From Exilibacterium tricleocarpae (lineage in GTDB: Bacteria > Pseudomonadota > Gammaproteobacteria > Pseudomonadales > Cellvibrionaceae): a stretch of 51,440 bases of DNA. Location: NCBI RefSeq assembly GCF_007004655.1, contig NZ_ML660117.1:1-51440 (forward strand), in the 5' to 3' direction. The translations under genes were made by a program, and so were the position numbers. Of the stretch, positions 8,603-16,991 are shown piece by piece. A model generated the notes under the pieces. The model was not told the origin of the DNA. It saw nothing but the letters and a program-made list of their open reading frames with translations, and did not search any database. Position 1 is the stretch's first letter; each line of letters opens with the position of its first letter.

Positions 8603-8874
8603 AACACCACCCCCATCTTTCGGTTACCGTTCGAATGCCATCGACCGGACACTGAAATGCCGGACGCATCTCCTCCAGCAGCCCATTATCAATAGCATAA
8701 AAGCCCGATCGCGCCGGATCATAGGGGCGTTTACTTTTTCGATCAACCTATATTCGCATCTGTCGCACATTTAGACCATACTCGAAATACAGTGGAAAAT
8801 ACCCTGGAATTACCGGGGTTTCTGGTCACACCACAGTGGCAGCCACAACCGGAACAGAGTGAGAGTTCCACACT

Positions 8875-9612
8875 ATGCAGGTGTCCAACGTCGTTGTATT
8901 TACGGTGGTAGAGGTTTTTCTTCTGCTCGCGGCCGCGTGCGTTTTACTGCTGGTACGCGCCCGTAATCTCAAACAGATGACCGCCTCCCTGCAACAGCAA
9001 GTAAAGCAACTGACAGACGACTTGCGCGCGACTGATTCCGCCCCACAACACCCCCTGCCCGGCAGCTATCGGCAGACCATTGACGAACAGTTGTCACTGA
9101 CCCGGCACTACCACCGGGGGCTCAATGCCGATCAGGATATCGCCCTCGACCTGAATCCCGAAACACCGCTGCCGCGCCAGATAGCGGCCCTGCGTCACGC
9201 CTTCCTGATTGCCGAAAAAGAAGCCCTGCATTCAAGCGCAAACACGGCACCGAGTTGGCCGGTGCTGGAAACCAAACTGCAACAGCTTATTCAGTTCTAC
9301 ACAACAGCGCCCAACACCGGCATCTTAAAAGCGGGCGGCGGCCAGGAAATCGAGCGCATGGCAACTGTCATGGCCATGGTTAAGCGGTTTACCGCCGCGA
9401 GTGAGGCGATGCTGCAGGCCTTAGTGACCCTGAAGCAACAAACCGCGTTGCAACCAGACCCAAAGACACCGGGCGGCGGCAGTAGCGCCGATATCGCCGG
9501 GACGGAGAAAACACAGGCGCAGTTGCGCTCTTTACAGCAACAGCAGACCGACCTTGAAGCAGCGTATGTGGCACTGTGCAAGCGGTCATGCACATCGGAT
9601 AAGGGCCTGTAA
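8875..9612 (+). CDS. Membrane-anchored coiled-coil protein, unknown
   Basis: Not recognised as a named family. Residues about 5-28 form a single N-terminal transmembrane helix (VVVFTVVEVFLLLAAACVLL) followed by an Arg-rich cytoplasmic border and a long helical, Gln-rich region (SLQQQVKQLTDDL, QLRSLQQQQTDLEAAY) likely to form coiled coils. The orientation suggests a cytoplasmic body. A membrane adenylate cyclase gene follows on the same strand about 160 bases downstream, so the two may be functionally linked, but this is only proximity. Base composition matches its neighbours. Confidence 0.6.
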   Translation: MQVSNVVVFTVVEVFLLLAAACVLLLVRARNLKQMTASLQQQVKQLTDDLRATDSAPQHPLPGSYRQTIDEQLSLTRHYHRGLNADQDIALDLNPETPLPRQIAALRHAFLIAEKEALHSSANTAPSWPVLETKLQQLIQFYTTAPNTGILKAGGGQEIERMATVMAMVKRFTAASEAMLQALVTLKQQTALQPDPKTPGGGSSADIAGTEKTQAQLRSLQQQQTDLEAAYVALCKRSCTSDKGL

Positions 9613-9770
9613 CATGGACAAAAATTGCAAAAACGCGTCTAATACCCATTTTGACCGATTGTCCAACAATGAGAGAATCGGACCCCGAGCCGGGTCGCCG
9701 CCGACAGCCGACCCGTCTTATTCAAAAAAACAAAGTCGTTGATATACTAACTTTTTGCCAGTTCTCATGC

Positions 9771-11153
9771 ATGGATAACGAATCGTCAGGTAAGCATAAA
9801 AAAAGCACCCGAGTTGTATCGCCACTTTACTTTCGCGTGATACTCATCCTCACCGGCGCCGGTGCCCTGGCCGAGGCCCTGAGTTGGGCCCAACTCAACG
9901 CCGGCGCCGCCGCCCTGTGTGTGCTGATGGTAGTTTACACAGTAGCCACGTTGCTGGCGGAAAAAAACGTCGCCGGCGAGCGGATCGAAAAACTGAAAGC
10001 CTGGATGGGAAGCGCCGATGCAGGCTTGATCGGTGCGGCGCTGGCAGCAACCGCGTTCAGCCCCCTGCCCTGCATCCTGCTGGTCATCTGCCTGCAGTTT
10101 CACGCGCTGCTAAACGGCGGTATGCGACGCTGGGCGCGAGATACGTTAGGCCTGGCAGTCGGCGCCGGGGCGGGCGTATTGATCCAACCTCCGGCCTGGC
10201 CGTTGGCCTGGCAGTGGGAATTCAACGCCGTCAGTCTGACCGGGGCGGTGATCTATTTTGTTACCTACGGTCTGTTCCTGTTCGAACGCACCACCGCCCT
10301 CAGCCGCCAAAACCAACAACTGCAAAACGAGCAGCACAAATATAAATTGCGGGCCTACAAGCTGTCGCGCTACCTGCCACCGCCGGTCTGGAACGCCGTC
10401 AACAAAGGCGACGACAAGGCACTGAAAACCTGCCGCAAACGCCTCACGGTGTTTTTCTCCGATATCAAAGGTTTCAGTCGTTTATCTGAAGAGCTGGAAG
10501 CCGAAACCCTTACGGATATCCTCAATACCTACCTCACCGAAATGGCAAAGATCGCCACCCATCATGGCGGTACAATCGACAAATTTATCGGCGATGCCAT
10601 TATGATTACCTTCGGCGACGGCTCCAACAAGGGCGTAAAAGCCGATGCGCTGGACTGCCTGGCGATGGCCATCGCTATGAAAAAGCGCATGAAGGTGCTG
10701 CAACAACAGTGGTACAACCAGGGCGTCGGCAAGCCCTTGCGCATTCGCATGGGCATCAATACCGGCTACTGCACTGTCGGCACCTTCGGTACCAACCACC
10801 ACCTGGACTACACCGTGCTCGGTACCCACGTCAATCTGGCCAGCCGTCTGGAATCCGCGGCGGAGCCGGGGGAGATACTGATTTCCTACGAAACCTGGTC
10901 GCTGGTGAAGGACGTGATTATGTGCCGCGATAAAGGCAATATTCTGGTGAAGGGCTTTAGCTACCCGGTTAAGGTTTACCAGGTGGCCGATTTCCGCAAA
11001 GACCTGGGCAAGGAGCAGAGTTATTTCGAGGACAACGCGGAGGGCTTTAACCTCCACCTCGATCTGGAGAAGGTGCGCAATTACGACAAGGAGAGAGTCA
11101 TCGAATCACTGGAGACCGCCGCCGACAAACTGCGGGAAAAAGTCATTACTTAG
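9771..11153 (+). CDS. Membrane class III adenylate cyclase
   Basis: Converts ATP to cAMP. The start is set at ATG 9771; an upstream ATG at 9651 would add 40 low-complexity residues before the first helix. The N-terminal 190 residues contain about five or six transmembrane helices. A short linker helix (SRQNQQLQNEQHKYKL) precedes the catalytic domain: RLTVFFSDIKGFS holds the first metal-binding Asp, DKFIGDAIM the adenine-selecting Lys and second metal Asp, LDYTVLGTHVNLASRLE the Asp/Thr and transition-state Asn/Arg. All key residues are present, so it should be active as a homodimer. No separate sensor domain is seen; the membrane part may sense directly. Convergent with queF. Confidence 0.9.
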   Translation: MDNESSGKHKKSTRVVSPLYFRVILILTGAGALAEALSWAQLNAGAAALCVLMVVYTVATLLAEKNVAGERIEKLKAWMGSADAGLIGAALAATAFSPLPCILLVICLQFHALLNGGMRRWARDTLGLAVGAGAGVLIQPPAWPLAWQWEFNAVSLTGAVIYFVTYGLFLFERTTALSRQNQQLQNEQHKYKLRAYKLSRYLPPPVWNAVNKGDDKALKTCRKRLTVFFSDIKGFSRLSEELEAETLTDILNTYLTEMAKIATHHGGTIDKFIGDAIMITFGDGSNKGVKADALDCLAMAIAMKKRMKVLQQQWYNQGVGKPLRIRMGINTGYCTVGTFGTNHHLDYTVLGTHVNLASRLESAAEPGEILISYETWSLVKDVIMCRDKGNILVKGFSYPVKVYQVADFRKDLGKEQSYFEDNAEGFNLHLDLEKVRNYDKERVIESLETAADKLREKVIT

Positions 11154-11173
11154 GATCGGTCCGAATGGCGGCC

Positions 11174-12004
11174 CTACTGCCTGACCAGGCGAAAATCCTC
11201 CGGTTCACCGCTCTCGTTGCTGCGATAGGGATTGATATCCACCCCGCCGCGCCGGGTATAACGTGCATAAACCGTGAGTTTCTGCGGTTGGCAGCGAGCA
11301 GAAATATCCATGAAGATGCGCTCCACACAGTGTTCGTGAAAATCCTGCTGCGAGCGAAAAGAAATAATGTATTTCAGTAAACCCTCGCGATCGATGGCGG
11401 CGCCCTGGTATTCGATATAGATGCTGGCCCAGTCAGGCTGCCCGGTGACCGGACAATTGGTTTTCAGCAGGTCGCTGTTGAGGGACTCGTGAACAAAATA
11501 GTCGGGCCGATCGCACCTCAGCAGTTCGGGGTTGGGCTGGTAGTCCTGCACCTCGACATCGAGTTGGTCCAGGTTTTCACCCGTGTAGTGCCCGAGACCG
11601 CGCTGCAATGCCTGCGCCAGCGGCGTGACCTGGACGATAACGGGGGCGCCCGCCGCCACCGAAAGATCGCTCTCCAGCGTGCTGATCACATCCCTGACGG
11701 AATCGAACCGGGTCTGATTGAGCGAGTTCAGGTAGAGCTTAAAGGATTTGGATTCAATAATGGACGGACTCTGGCAGGGAATCCGAAACTCGCCGATCGC
11801 TACCTGGGGCTTGCCTTTTTTATCGAGCCAGGACATCTCATAGGCTGTCCATATATCCATGCCGACAAAAGGCAGGGGGTCGCCCTCGATACCCAGCAGT
11901 TTTCTGGATTCCTGCCGCGTTATGGGGAACAACAACGACGGTGTGTACTGGGTCACATAATCGGTCTGCTTGCCCAGCTTACTCGAAAGCAAATCATCAG
12001 CCAT
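11174..12004 (-). CDS. queF: NADPH-dependent preQ0 reductase QueF
   Basis: 7-cyano-7-deazaguanine reductase, the step that turns preQ0 into preQ1 in queuosine tRNA modification. At 276 residues it is the long, duplicated-fold (YqcD/E. coli-type) form. The NADPH/substrate signature is SKSFKLYLNSLN, and the catalytic Cys that forms the thioimide lies in TNCPVTGQPDW. The C-terminal HEHCVERIFMDI supplies the conserved His-Glu. It stands between the adenylate cyclase and the ABC exporter genes without other queuosine genes nearby. Confidence 0.96.
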   Translation of the reverse strand: MADDLLSSKLGKQTDYVTQYTPSLLFPITRQESRKLLGIEGDPLPFVGMDIWTAYEMSWLDKKGKPQVAIGEFRIPCQSPSIIESKSFKLYLNSLNQTRFDSVRDVISTLESDLSVAAGAPVIVQVTPLAQALQRGLGHYTGENLDQLDVEVQDYQPNPELLRCDRPDYFVHESLNSDLLKTNCPVTGQPDWASIYIEYQGAAIDREGLLKYIISFRSQQDFHEHCVERIFMDISARCQPQKLTVYARYTRRGGVDINPYRSNESGEPEDFRLVRQ

Positions 12005-12102
12005 AACAAACTGTCTCGTCCATTGCCAAGTGGGTGTGGTGAGGACCTACGTTTTACACTTTTTTTGAAAAGAGCGCCTGTAAACCCGGACCAACGGCTG
12101 TT

Positions 12103-12876
12103 TCAGGCCCGCAGACGTTTACCACTGTCCAGCAAATGCAGGCTGTAGCTGAACAAAATGACCACGACAATCGCGACCCCGACAAACGCAAAGGTCACAT
12201 CAATATCGGAGATGCCGAGGATACCGTAACGGAAGGCATTGACCATATACAACACCGGATTCAACATCGACACACCACGCCAGAATTCCGACAACAGGGA
12301 GATCGAGTAAAAAACGCCTCCCAAATAGGTCAGCGGCGTCAATACAAAGGTCGGAACAATGGATATGTCATCAAAAGAATTGGCGTACACGGCATTAACA
12401 AAACCGGCCAGGGAAAACAGCACCGAGGTCAACAGTACCACCGAGATAACAATCGGCAAGCTGTAAATCTGCAAATCCGTAAAAAACAATGACATACAGG
12501 TAACAATCAGCCCCACGGTCATACCCCGCGCCACGCCGCCGCAGACATACCCCAGCAAAATCACATAGTTGGGGGTGGGAGAAACCAGTATTTCCTCAAC
12601 ACTGCGTTGAAACTTGGCACTGTAAAACGATGAGACCACGTTGGAATAGGAGTTGGTGATAACCGACATCATGATCAGGCCCGGCACCACAAACTCCATG
12701 TAACTGAAGCCATCCATACTGCCGATGCGCGAGCCGATCAGGGAGCCGAAAATCACAAAATACAGCGACATGGTGATCGCCGGCGGCAGCAGCGTTTGCA
12801 TCCAGATACGCATAAAACGGTGGACTTCCTTGCGAATGATGGTACTGAATGCCACCCATTGTGCTGATAGATTCAC
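12103..12876 (-). CDS. ABC-2 type transporter permease
   Basis: The membrane half of an ABC-2 exporter, 257 residues with about six transmembrane helices. The ABC-2 signature near the C-terminus is readable (VLTPLTYLGGVFYSISLL, FWRGVSMLNPVLYMVNAFRY), as in YadH. It starts with GTG overlapping the TGA stop of the ATPase gene (GTGA), so translation is coupled. With its partner it matches the YadG/YadH pair found across gammaproteobacteria; the substrate is unknown. Confidence 0.92.
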   Translation of the reverse strand: MNLSAQWVAFSTIIRKEVHRFMRIWMQTLLPPAITMSLYFVIFGSLIGSRIGSMDGFSYMEFVVPGLIMMSVITNSYSNVVSSFYSAKFQRSVEEILVSPTPNYVILLGYVCGGVARGMTVGLIVTCMSLFFTDLQIYSLPIVISVVLLTSVLFSLAGFVNAVYANSFDDISIVPTFVLTPLTYLGGVFYSISLLSEFWRGVSMLNPVLYMVNAFRYGILGISDIDVTFAFVGVAIVVVILFSYSLHLLDSGKRLRA

Positions 12877-13841
12877 GACATCACCCGCTTACTCTCAGTC
12901 GCGGCCGTCGCCTGGTGTTGGTCGATAAGATTGACGAACAATTCCTCTAACCGATTGGCTTTGTTGCGCATACTGATCACATGAATATCGATAGACGACA
13001 GACCGGCAAACAATTCGTTGAGTGACTGCCCTTTATCGACTTCCACCTCGAGACAGTGATCATCGACCACCACCGTTTCATACCCCGCCACCTTAGGACA
13101 ACTGGCGATGGGCTCGCGCGTGTCGAGAATAAAGGTTTCGCGATTCAATGTTTTAAGCAGAGATTTGACGCTGGTGTTCTCCACAATCTGCCCGCGGTCG
13201 ATGATCGCCACATTCCGGCACAGGCTCTCGGCCTCTTCCAGATAGTGGGTGGTCAGAATAATGGTGGTGCCACTGGCGTTGATTTCCTGTAAGAACGCCC
13301 ACATCGAGCGCCGCAGCTCGATATCGACACCGGCGGTAGGTTCGTCGAGGATCAACAGCCGCGGCTCGTGCACCAGCGCCCGGGCGATCATCAGCCGCCG
13401 TTTCATACCACCGGACAACATGCGGGCGGCATCGGCGCGCTTTTCCCACAACCCGAGCTGTTTCAGGTATTTCTCCGCCCGCTGCCCGGCCAACTCCCGT
13501 GGCAGACCGTAGTAACCGGCCTGATTGATGACAATATCCTGCACCCGTTCAAATTGGTTGAAGTTAAACTCCTGCGGGACCACCCCGAGCTGCTGTTTCG
13601 CGCCGGATTGATCCCTGTCGATGTCTTTGCCGAAGATACTTACCGCGCCACTGGTTTTTTTAACCAGGGAGCAGATAACACCGATGGTGGTTGATTTACC
13701 GGCGCCGTTGGGGCCGAGCAGGGCGAAGAAGTCGCCCGGCTCAACCTCGAGGCTGATCCCTTTAAGGGCTTCAAAGCCCGGGCCCGAAGTACCGGCATAG
13801 GTCTTGCGCAGATTCGAAATGGTTAATGCCGATGTCGTCAT
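12873..13841 (-). CDS. ABC-2 exporter ATP-binding protein
   Basis: The ATPase of the ABC-2 exporter (322 residues, YadG/CcmA-like). Walker A is LLGPNGAGKSTT, the Q-loop region GVVPQEFNFNQFE, the ABC signature LSGGMKRRLMIARAL, Walker B LLILDEPTAGVD, and the H-loop ILTTHYLEEAE. A C-terminal extension of about 90 residues follows, as in drug- and polysaccharide-export ATPases of this type. First gene of the two-gene operon with the permease, which its stop codon overlaps. Confidence 0.95.
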   Translation of the reverse strand: MTTSALTISNLRKTYAGTSGPGFEALKGISLEVEPGDFFALLGPNGAGKSTTIGVICSLVKKTSGAVSIFGKDIDRDQSGAKQQLGVVPQEFNFNQFERVQDIVINQAGYYGLPRELAGQRAEKYLKQLGLWEKRADAARMLSGGMKRRLMIARALVHEPRLLILDEPTAGVDIELRRSMWAFLQEINASGTTIILTTHYLEEAESLCRNVAIIDRGQIVENTSVKSLLKTLNRETFILDTREPIASCPKVAGYETVVVDDHCLEVEVDKGQSLNELFAGLSSIDIHVISMRNKANRLEELFVNLIDQHQATAATESKRVMS

Positions 13842-14026
13842 AGAGCTGTCACGATCAATAAGGTCCTAAAAAAACTACGATCCCGCAATCAGGTGCTGCC
13901 AGCAGGCCCCCAATAACCGGACCGCCTGCCGCGGGGGCCCTATTCAACCCCGCCGGGACCAATAATGCAACCACCTCGACACTCGCATACAATAGCCACC
14001 ACTAATCCCCCGCTCGGCACTCTGTC

Positions 14027-14422
14027 ATGACGACATCCTATCAACTCCATCATCGACAACTCCTGGAAACCCTGGTGACCGCCCTGCAGCAGCAACCGCC
14101 GTTCTTGCAGGGCAGCAACAGCACTGAGGACAGCGAATTTATCCAACGGGCTACCGAGCTGCTTAAATTTTCGCCAGGCACCCCGGATTACCTCTATGAG
14201 GGCCAATGGCTGATTTGTCGGATCGTCGCCGGCTATCCCCATATAACCCCACTTGTTCCACGGGATTTATTCTGGTTCTTCGGGGGAGATTGCTTGCACT
14301 TCATGCCCGATGAGGAAATACAAAAATACCAGACACTGGATGAGCGCCGGGCCGCCGCTGAGGACAGCGACCAGCCGTTCAACTACGCCGAGGAGAGAGC
14401 CCGGTTGTTTGGTTTGCACTAG
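14027..14422 (+). CDS. PA2817-like conserved hypothetical protein
   Basis: A 131-residue cytoplasmic protein with no signal or membrane segment. The pattern PRDLFWFFGGDCLHFMPDEE with a preceding PGTPDYLYEGQW resembles the conserved gammaproteobacterial family typified by P. aeruginosa PA2817; the assignment is from memory of the motif. Function unknown. It is a single gene, with the ABC operon divergent upstream and the repeat island immediately downstream. Confidence 0.7.
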   Translation: MTTSYQLHHRQLLETLVTALQQQPPFLQGSNSTEDSEFIQRATELLKFSPGTPDYLYEGQWLICRIVAGYPHITPLVPRDLFWFFGGDCLHFMPDEEIQKYQTLDERRAAAEDSDQPFNYAEERARLFGLH

Positions 14423-14555
14423 TCAACCGCAGCCTGGCGACAATGCTTTACTCTTTGTATTTCAATGTGTTAACGCTGCCATACCGGTCGGAGAAAGGGG
14501 CAAAGAGAGTAAACGGAACGGCGGTAATGGCGCTACCGCCGCCTCTCCCGGCGGC

Positions 14556-14708
14556 ATGGTGCGGGGTCGGCACGGTGCGGGGTCGCGGCACGGTGCGGGG
14601 TCGCACGGTGCGGGGTCGCACGGTGCGGGGTCGCACGGTGCGGGGTCGCACGGTGCGGGGTCGCACGGTGCGGGGTCGCACGGTGCGGGGTCGCACGGTG
14701 CGGGGTCG
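14556..14708. repeat. 15-bp tandem array (CACGGTGCGGGGTCG)
   Basis: Eight perfect copies of CACGGTGCGGGGTCG run from 14589 to 14708, preceded by two variant copies of 16 and 18 bases. The unit gives open frames in several phases only because 15 is a multiple of three and it lacks stops; there is no ribosome binding site or domain, so it is treated as non-coding. The array leads straight into the 63-bp inverted repeat. Two related units in the opposite orientation (CGACCCCAAACCGCA) lie at 15091-15120. Confidence 0.92.
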
Positions 14709-14764
14709 GAGTGCTTGAATTTTGACCAGGCTTTTTCTGGTCTAAATTCAAGCACTCCGACCCC
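14702..14764. repeat. 63-bp inverted repeat
   Basis: Arms GGGGTCGGAGTGCTTGAATT and its complement AATTCAAGCACTCCGACCCC are joined by a further inner stem GACCAG/CTGGTC around a short GCTTTTT loop. The outer arm begins with the last GGGGTCG of the 15-bp array. As RNA or single-stranded DNA it would fold into a long hairpin. It is the centre of the repeat island and resembles a large REP/BIME-type element; no transposase lies beside it. Confidence 0.9.
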
Positions 14765-14842
14765 CTCGAGGGGTTCCACGTTCACCAACAATGGCACCTA
14801 TACCACTTGACTCCGACTTCACTTTCTAAGCAACGAAGTGAA

Positions 14843-15018
14843 TTTACGATGGTGGCTTCGTTGGTGGGGAGTGGTCCCATCCCAAGGGGTCGGGGTGCTT
14901 GCATCCCAAGGGGTCGGGGTGCTTGCATCCCAAGGGGTCGGGGTGCTTGCATCCCAAGGGGTCGGGGTGCTTGCATCCCAAGGGGTCGGGGTGCTTGCAT
15001 CCCAAGGGGTCGGGGTGC
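14843..15018. repeat. Dispersed repeat, copy 2, with 24-bp tandem array
   Basis: 14843-14905 is the reverse-complement copy of the element at the window start. Its terminal GGGGTCGGGGTGCTTG motif is then expanded into five full copies of a 24-bp unit (CATCCCAAGGGGTCGGGGTG plus CTTG) from 14878, and a sixth whose end has diverged. The open frames across it arise from the stop-free unit and are not considered genes. It shares the GGGGTCGG core with the 15-bp array, which suggests both arrays grew from the ends of one repeat element. Confidence 0.92.
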
Positions 15019-15354
15019 GATAATAGAAAGGGTGGGGGTGTGTCTTTTTCTATACACCCAACACCCAGCCTCACAAAACCACCCCCCCCCCGACCCCAAA
15101 CCGCACGACCCCAAACCGCAGTGTCCCCCTTTTCCACTTTTCGCCTTTCTGCCTAGTAGTAGTTAGTAGTTGCGACTTTACGCCAGCACCCGGAAACGCT
15201 GTTTTCAACAATCAATGGGTTCGCTATAGTGCATTGAAAACTCGCAAGAGCCTGACCTCCGCCGCCATCTGTGTCCTGAGATCCGGGGCATTCCTGTATA
15301 AACGAACGGAGGCCGGTATTCCAGCCCCAGCCTTTAAAAAAACGGAGACACATA

Positions 15355-15708
15355 ATGTCACTCTATGAAAAACTGGGTGGAGAGCCCGCCATCAAAGCCG
15401 TGGTTGAAAAGTTTTACGAAAAAGTCCTGGTCGATACGCGCATATGCCATCTTTTCGACAATACCGATATGGAAAGACAACTCGAGAAACAAAAAGCGTT
15501 CCTGACGCTCGCTTTTGGCGGACCCAATAACTACACAGGCAAAGACCTCAGAGAAGCGCACAAGCATCTGGACCTGAGCGATATGCATTTTGACGCCGTC
15601 AGCGAGTGCCTGCAGGCAACGCTCGAGGAAGTCGATGCGGGCGAGCGGGAAAAAGGTGAAGTGATGGCAATCGTAAAGAGTGTCAGACCCCATGTTTTAA
15701 ACCGCTAA
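15355..15708 (+). CDS. glbN: Group I truncated hemoglobin
   Basis: A 117-residue 2-on-2 globin of group I (TrHbN). GGAGACACATA provides the ribosome binding site. The start MSLYEKLGGEPAIKAVVEKF has the conserved LGG and, after it, the B10 Tyr in FYEKVL; KAFLTLAFGGP is the CD/E region; REAHKHLDLSD holds the proximal F8 His. Group I proteins bind O2/NO and often detoxify nitric oxide. Single-gene unit, followed by 700 bases without a sound gene. Confidence 0.95.
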   Translation: MSLYEKLGGEPAIKAVVEKFYEKVLVDTRICHLFDNTDMERQLEKQKAFLTLAFGGPNNYTGKDLREAHKHLDLSDMHFDAVSECLQATLEEVDAGEREKGEVMAIVKSVRPHVLNR

Positions 15709-15822
15709 GGCAGTCACACAACAAGACCGACCGCACTTCACCGTGGTTTTGCGCGCAAAGGACCCGCTGCAAACCAAACACAAGTCAGGGACGCGTTTTC
15801 GGCCAAAATACTTTAAAAATCT

Positions 15823-15852
15823 GCGGGCCAACCGGTTTTTCCGCCGGCCCGC
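15823..15852 (+). terminator. Hairpin downstream of truncated hemoglobin
   Basis: GCGGGCC (15823-15829) pairs with GGCCCGC (15846-15852), with partial inner pairing around a TTTTT loop. There is no clear trailing T tract, so it may be a terminator aided by Rho or merely an mRNA 3' end hairpin. It lies 115 bases after the globin stop codon. Confidence 0.4.
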
Positions 15853-15902
15853 CGCTCAACCTCCTACACCACTACCAAAATAGTCCCGCCAACTATCGTA
15901 GC

Positions 15903-16166
15903 ATGTATCTGGTACCCATCTAACCGACAAAAACCTGGACCGACGACGAAAACGTTTGCCACCGACTGCGCCTGGCCATCAAAAATAAATTTTCGTTCAA
16001 GAAAGTCCGCCGCAGCGACATCTTATTCTACTACCAGGGAAGCTTTGTCAATAAGCAAAGCGCTTGCGATGCCCTAATCGGTGAAGTATCCGTGGCGCGC
16101 CTCTCTTTATTTGTTTATTCATTACTGTTTAACAAAAAATCCACCCGCAGCAAAGATACCCGATGA
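15903..16166 (+). pseudogene. Possible decayed small ORF
   Basis: From ATG 15903 the frame reads MYLVPI, a TAA stop, then 80 open codons (TWTDDENVCHRLRLAIKN, FKKVRRSDILFYYQGSF, ACDALIGEVSVARL) to TGA 16164-16166. The pattern after the stop, with DILFYYQGSF then ALIGEV, looks protein-like and is faintly reminiscent of PUA/EVE-type folds, but is not assignable. No ribosome binding site is seen for the downstream part. The rest of the gap 15709-16404 shows no gene. Confidence 0.3.
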
Positions 16167-16404
16167 CACTGTATACACTCGACAAAATTGATAAACGGCG
16201 GTGATACATCCTTAAAATGCCCGTAAACTATAGACCTCGAGTATAGACAAATAACCAACATGCATTTAACCTGCGACTCTTATTCCGAATCGCGACTACA
16301 AACGAACGTTCAAGTGTCATGTTGTAGGTATGGCATTTCAGTTTCGTGTTTATAGCGCCCTATAAACCCATAACGACATAAACACACAACGACAGAGTCT
16401 CCAT

Positions 16405-16974
16405 ATGTCTACATCGACGGATGACATTACAGCCCTGTTAAAAACCAGTGGCAAGGACCGAAACGAAGCACTGGGAAAAGTCTATGCGGCGGTTTACCAA
16501 GAACTAAAACAGATTGCCCGCAAACAACTACAAGGCAGCTGGTCGGTCGACACTATCTCCACCACCGCCCTGGTCAATGAAGCTTATCTGAAGCTGATCA
16601 GGCCGCAGCAGCTCGAGGTAAAAGACAAAGCACACTTTTTCGCTCTTGCCGCCACTGCAATGCGGCAAATCATCATTAACTACGCCGAGCAAAAGCAGGC
16701 ACAGAAACGCGGCGGCGATTGGTTTCAGGTCACCTACAACGAAACGCTGATGCAATCACATCGCAACGCCGAAGAGTTAATTGCGGTGAGCGAAGCTCTG
16801 GAAGAAGTACGCGCGCTCGATGACAAGCTTGCCCAAATTATAGAATTGCGCTTTTTTGCCGGTATGACCGAAACGGAGATTTCGGAAGTATTCGGCGTTA
16901 ACGAGCGCACGGTGCGACGCAACTGGAAAAAGGCGAAGGCCCTGCTGGTACGGGTGCTCAGGCAACCTGCGTAA
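16405..16974 (+). CDS. ECF sigma factor linked to Ser/Thr kinase
   Basis: An RNA polymerase sigma factor of the extracytoplasmic-function type (189 residues). Region 2 shows TTALVNEAYLKLIRP and HFFALAATAMRQIIINYAEQ with a KRGG end; region 4 is ELRFFAGMTETEISEVFGVN followed by ERTVRRNWKKAKALL, the DNA-binding helix. This TTALVxEAYLxL/HFFALAA pattern is that of the kinase-associated group (Sigma70_ECF, ECF43-like). In the known example EcfP/PknT of Vibrio parahaemolyticus the kinase phosphorylates the sigma factor at a Thr in region 2 to allow RNA polymerase binding. Here DTISTTALVNEAY supplies Thr/Ser candidates at the same place. The kinase gene follows after 17 bases. Confidence 0.9.
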   Translation: MSTSTDDITALLKTSGKDRNEALGKVYAAVYQELKQIARKQLQGSWSVDTISTTALVNEAYLKLIRPQQLEVKDKAHFFALAATAMRQIIINYAEQKQAQKRGGDWFQVTYNETLMQSHRNAEELIAVSEALEEVRALDDKLAQIIELRFFAGMTETEISEVFGVNERTVRRNWKKAKALLVRVLRQPA

Positions 16975-16991
16975 CAGCGGCCCGTATAACC

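Noticed and set aside
14556-15018. CRISPR array
   Set aside because: The repeats are directly adjacent 15- and 24-bp units without unique spacers, and no cas genes are present.
14253-15166. Several overlapping open frames of 60-185 codons with GAGSH, RGRTV or IPRGRGAC repeats
   Set aside because: They are translations of the stop-free 15-bp and 24-bp tandem units in every phase and on both strands, with no ribosome binding site or domain.
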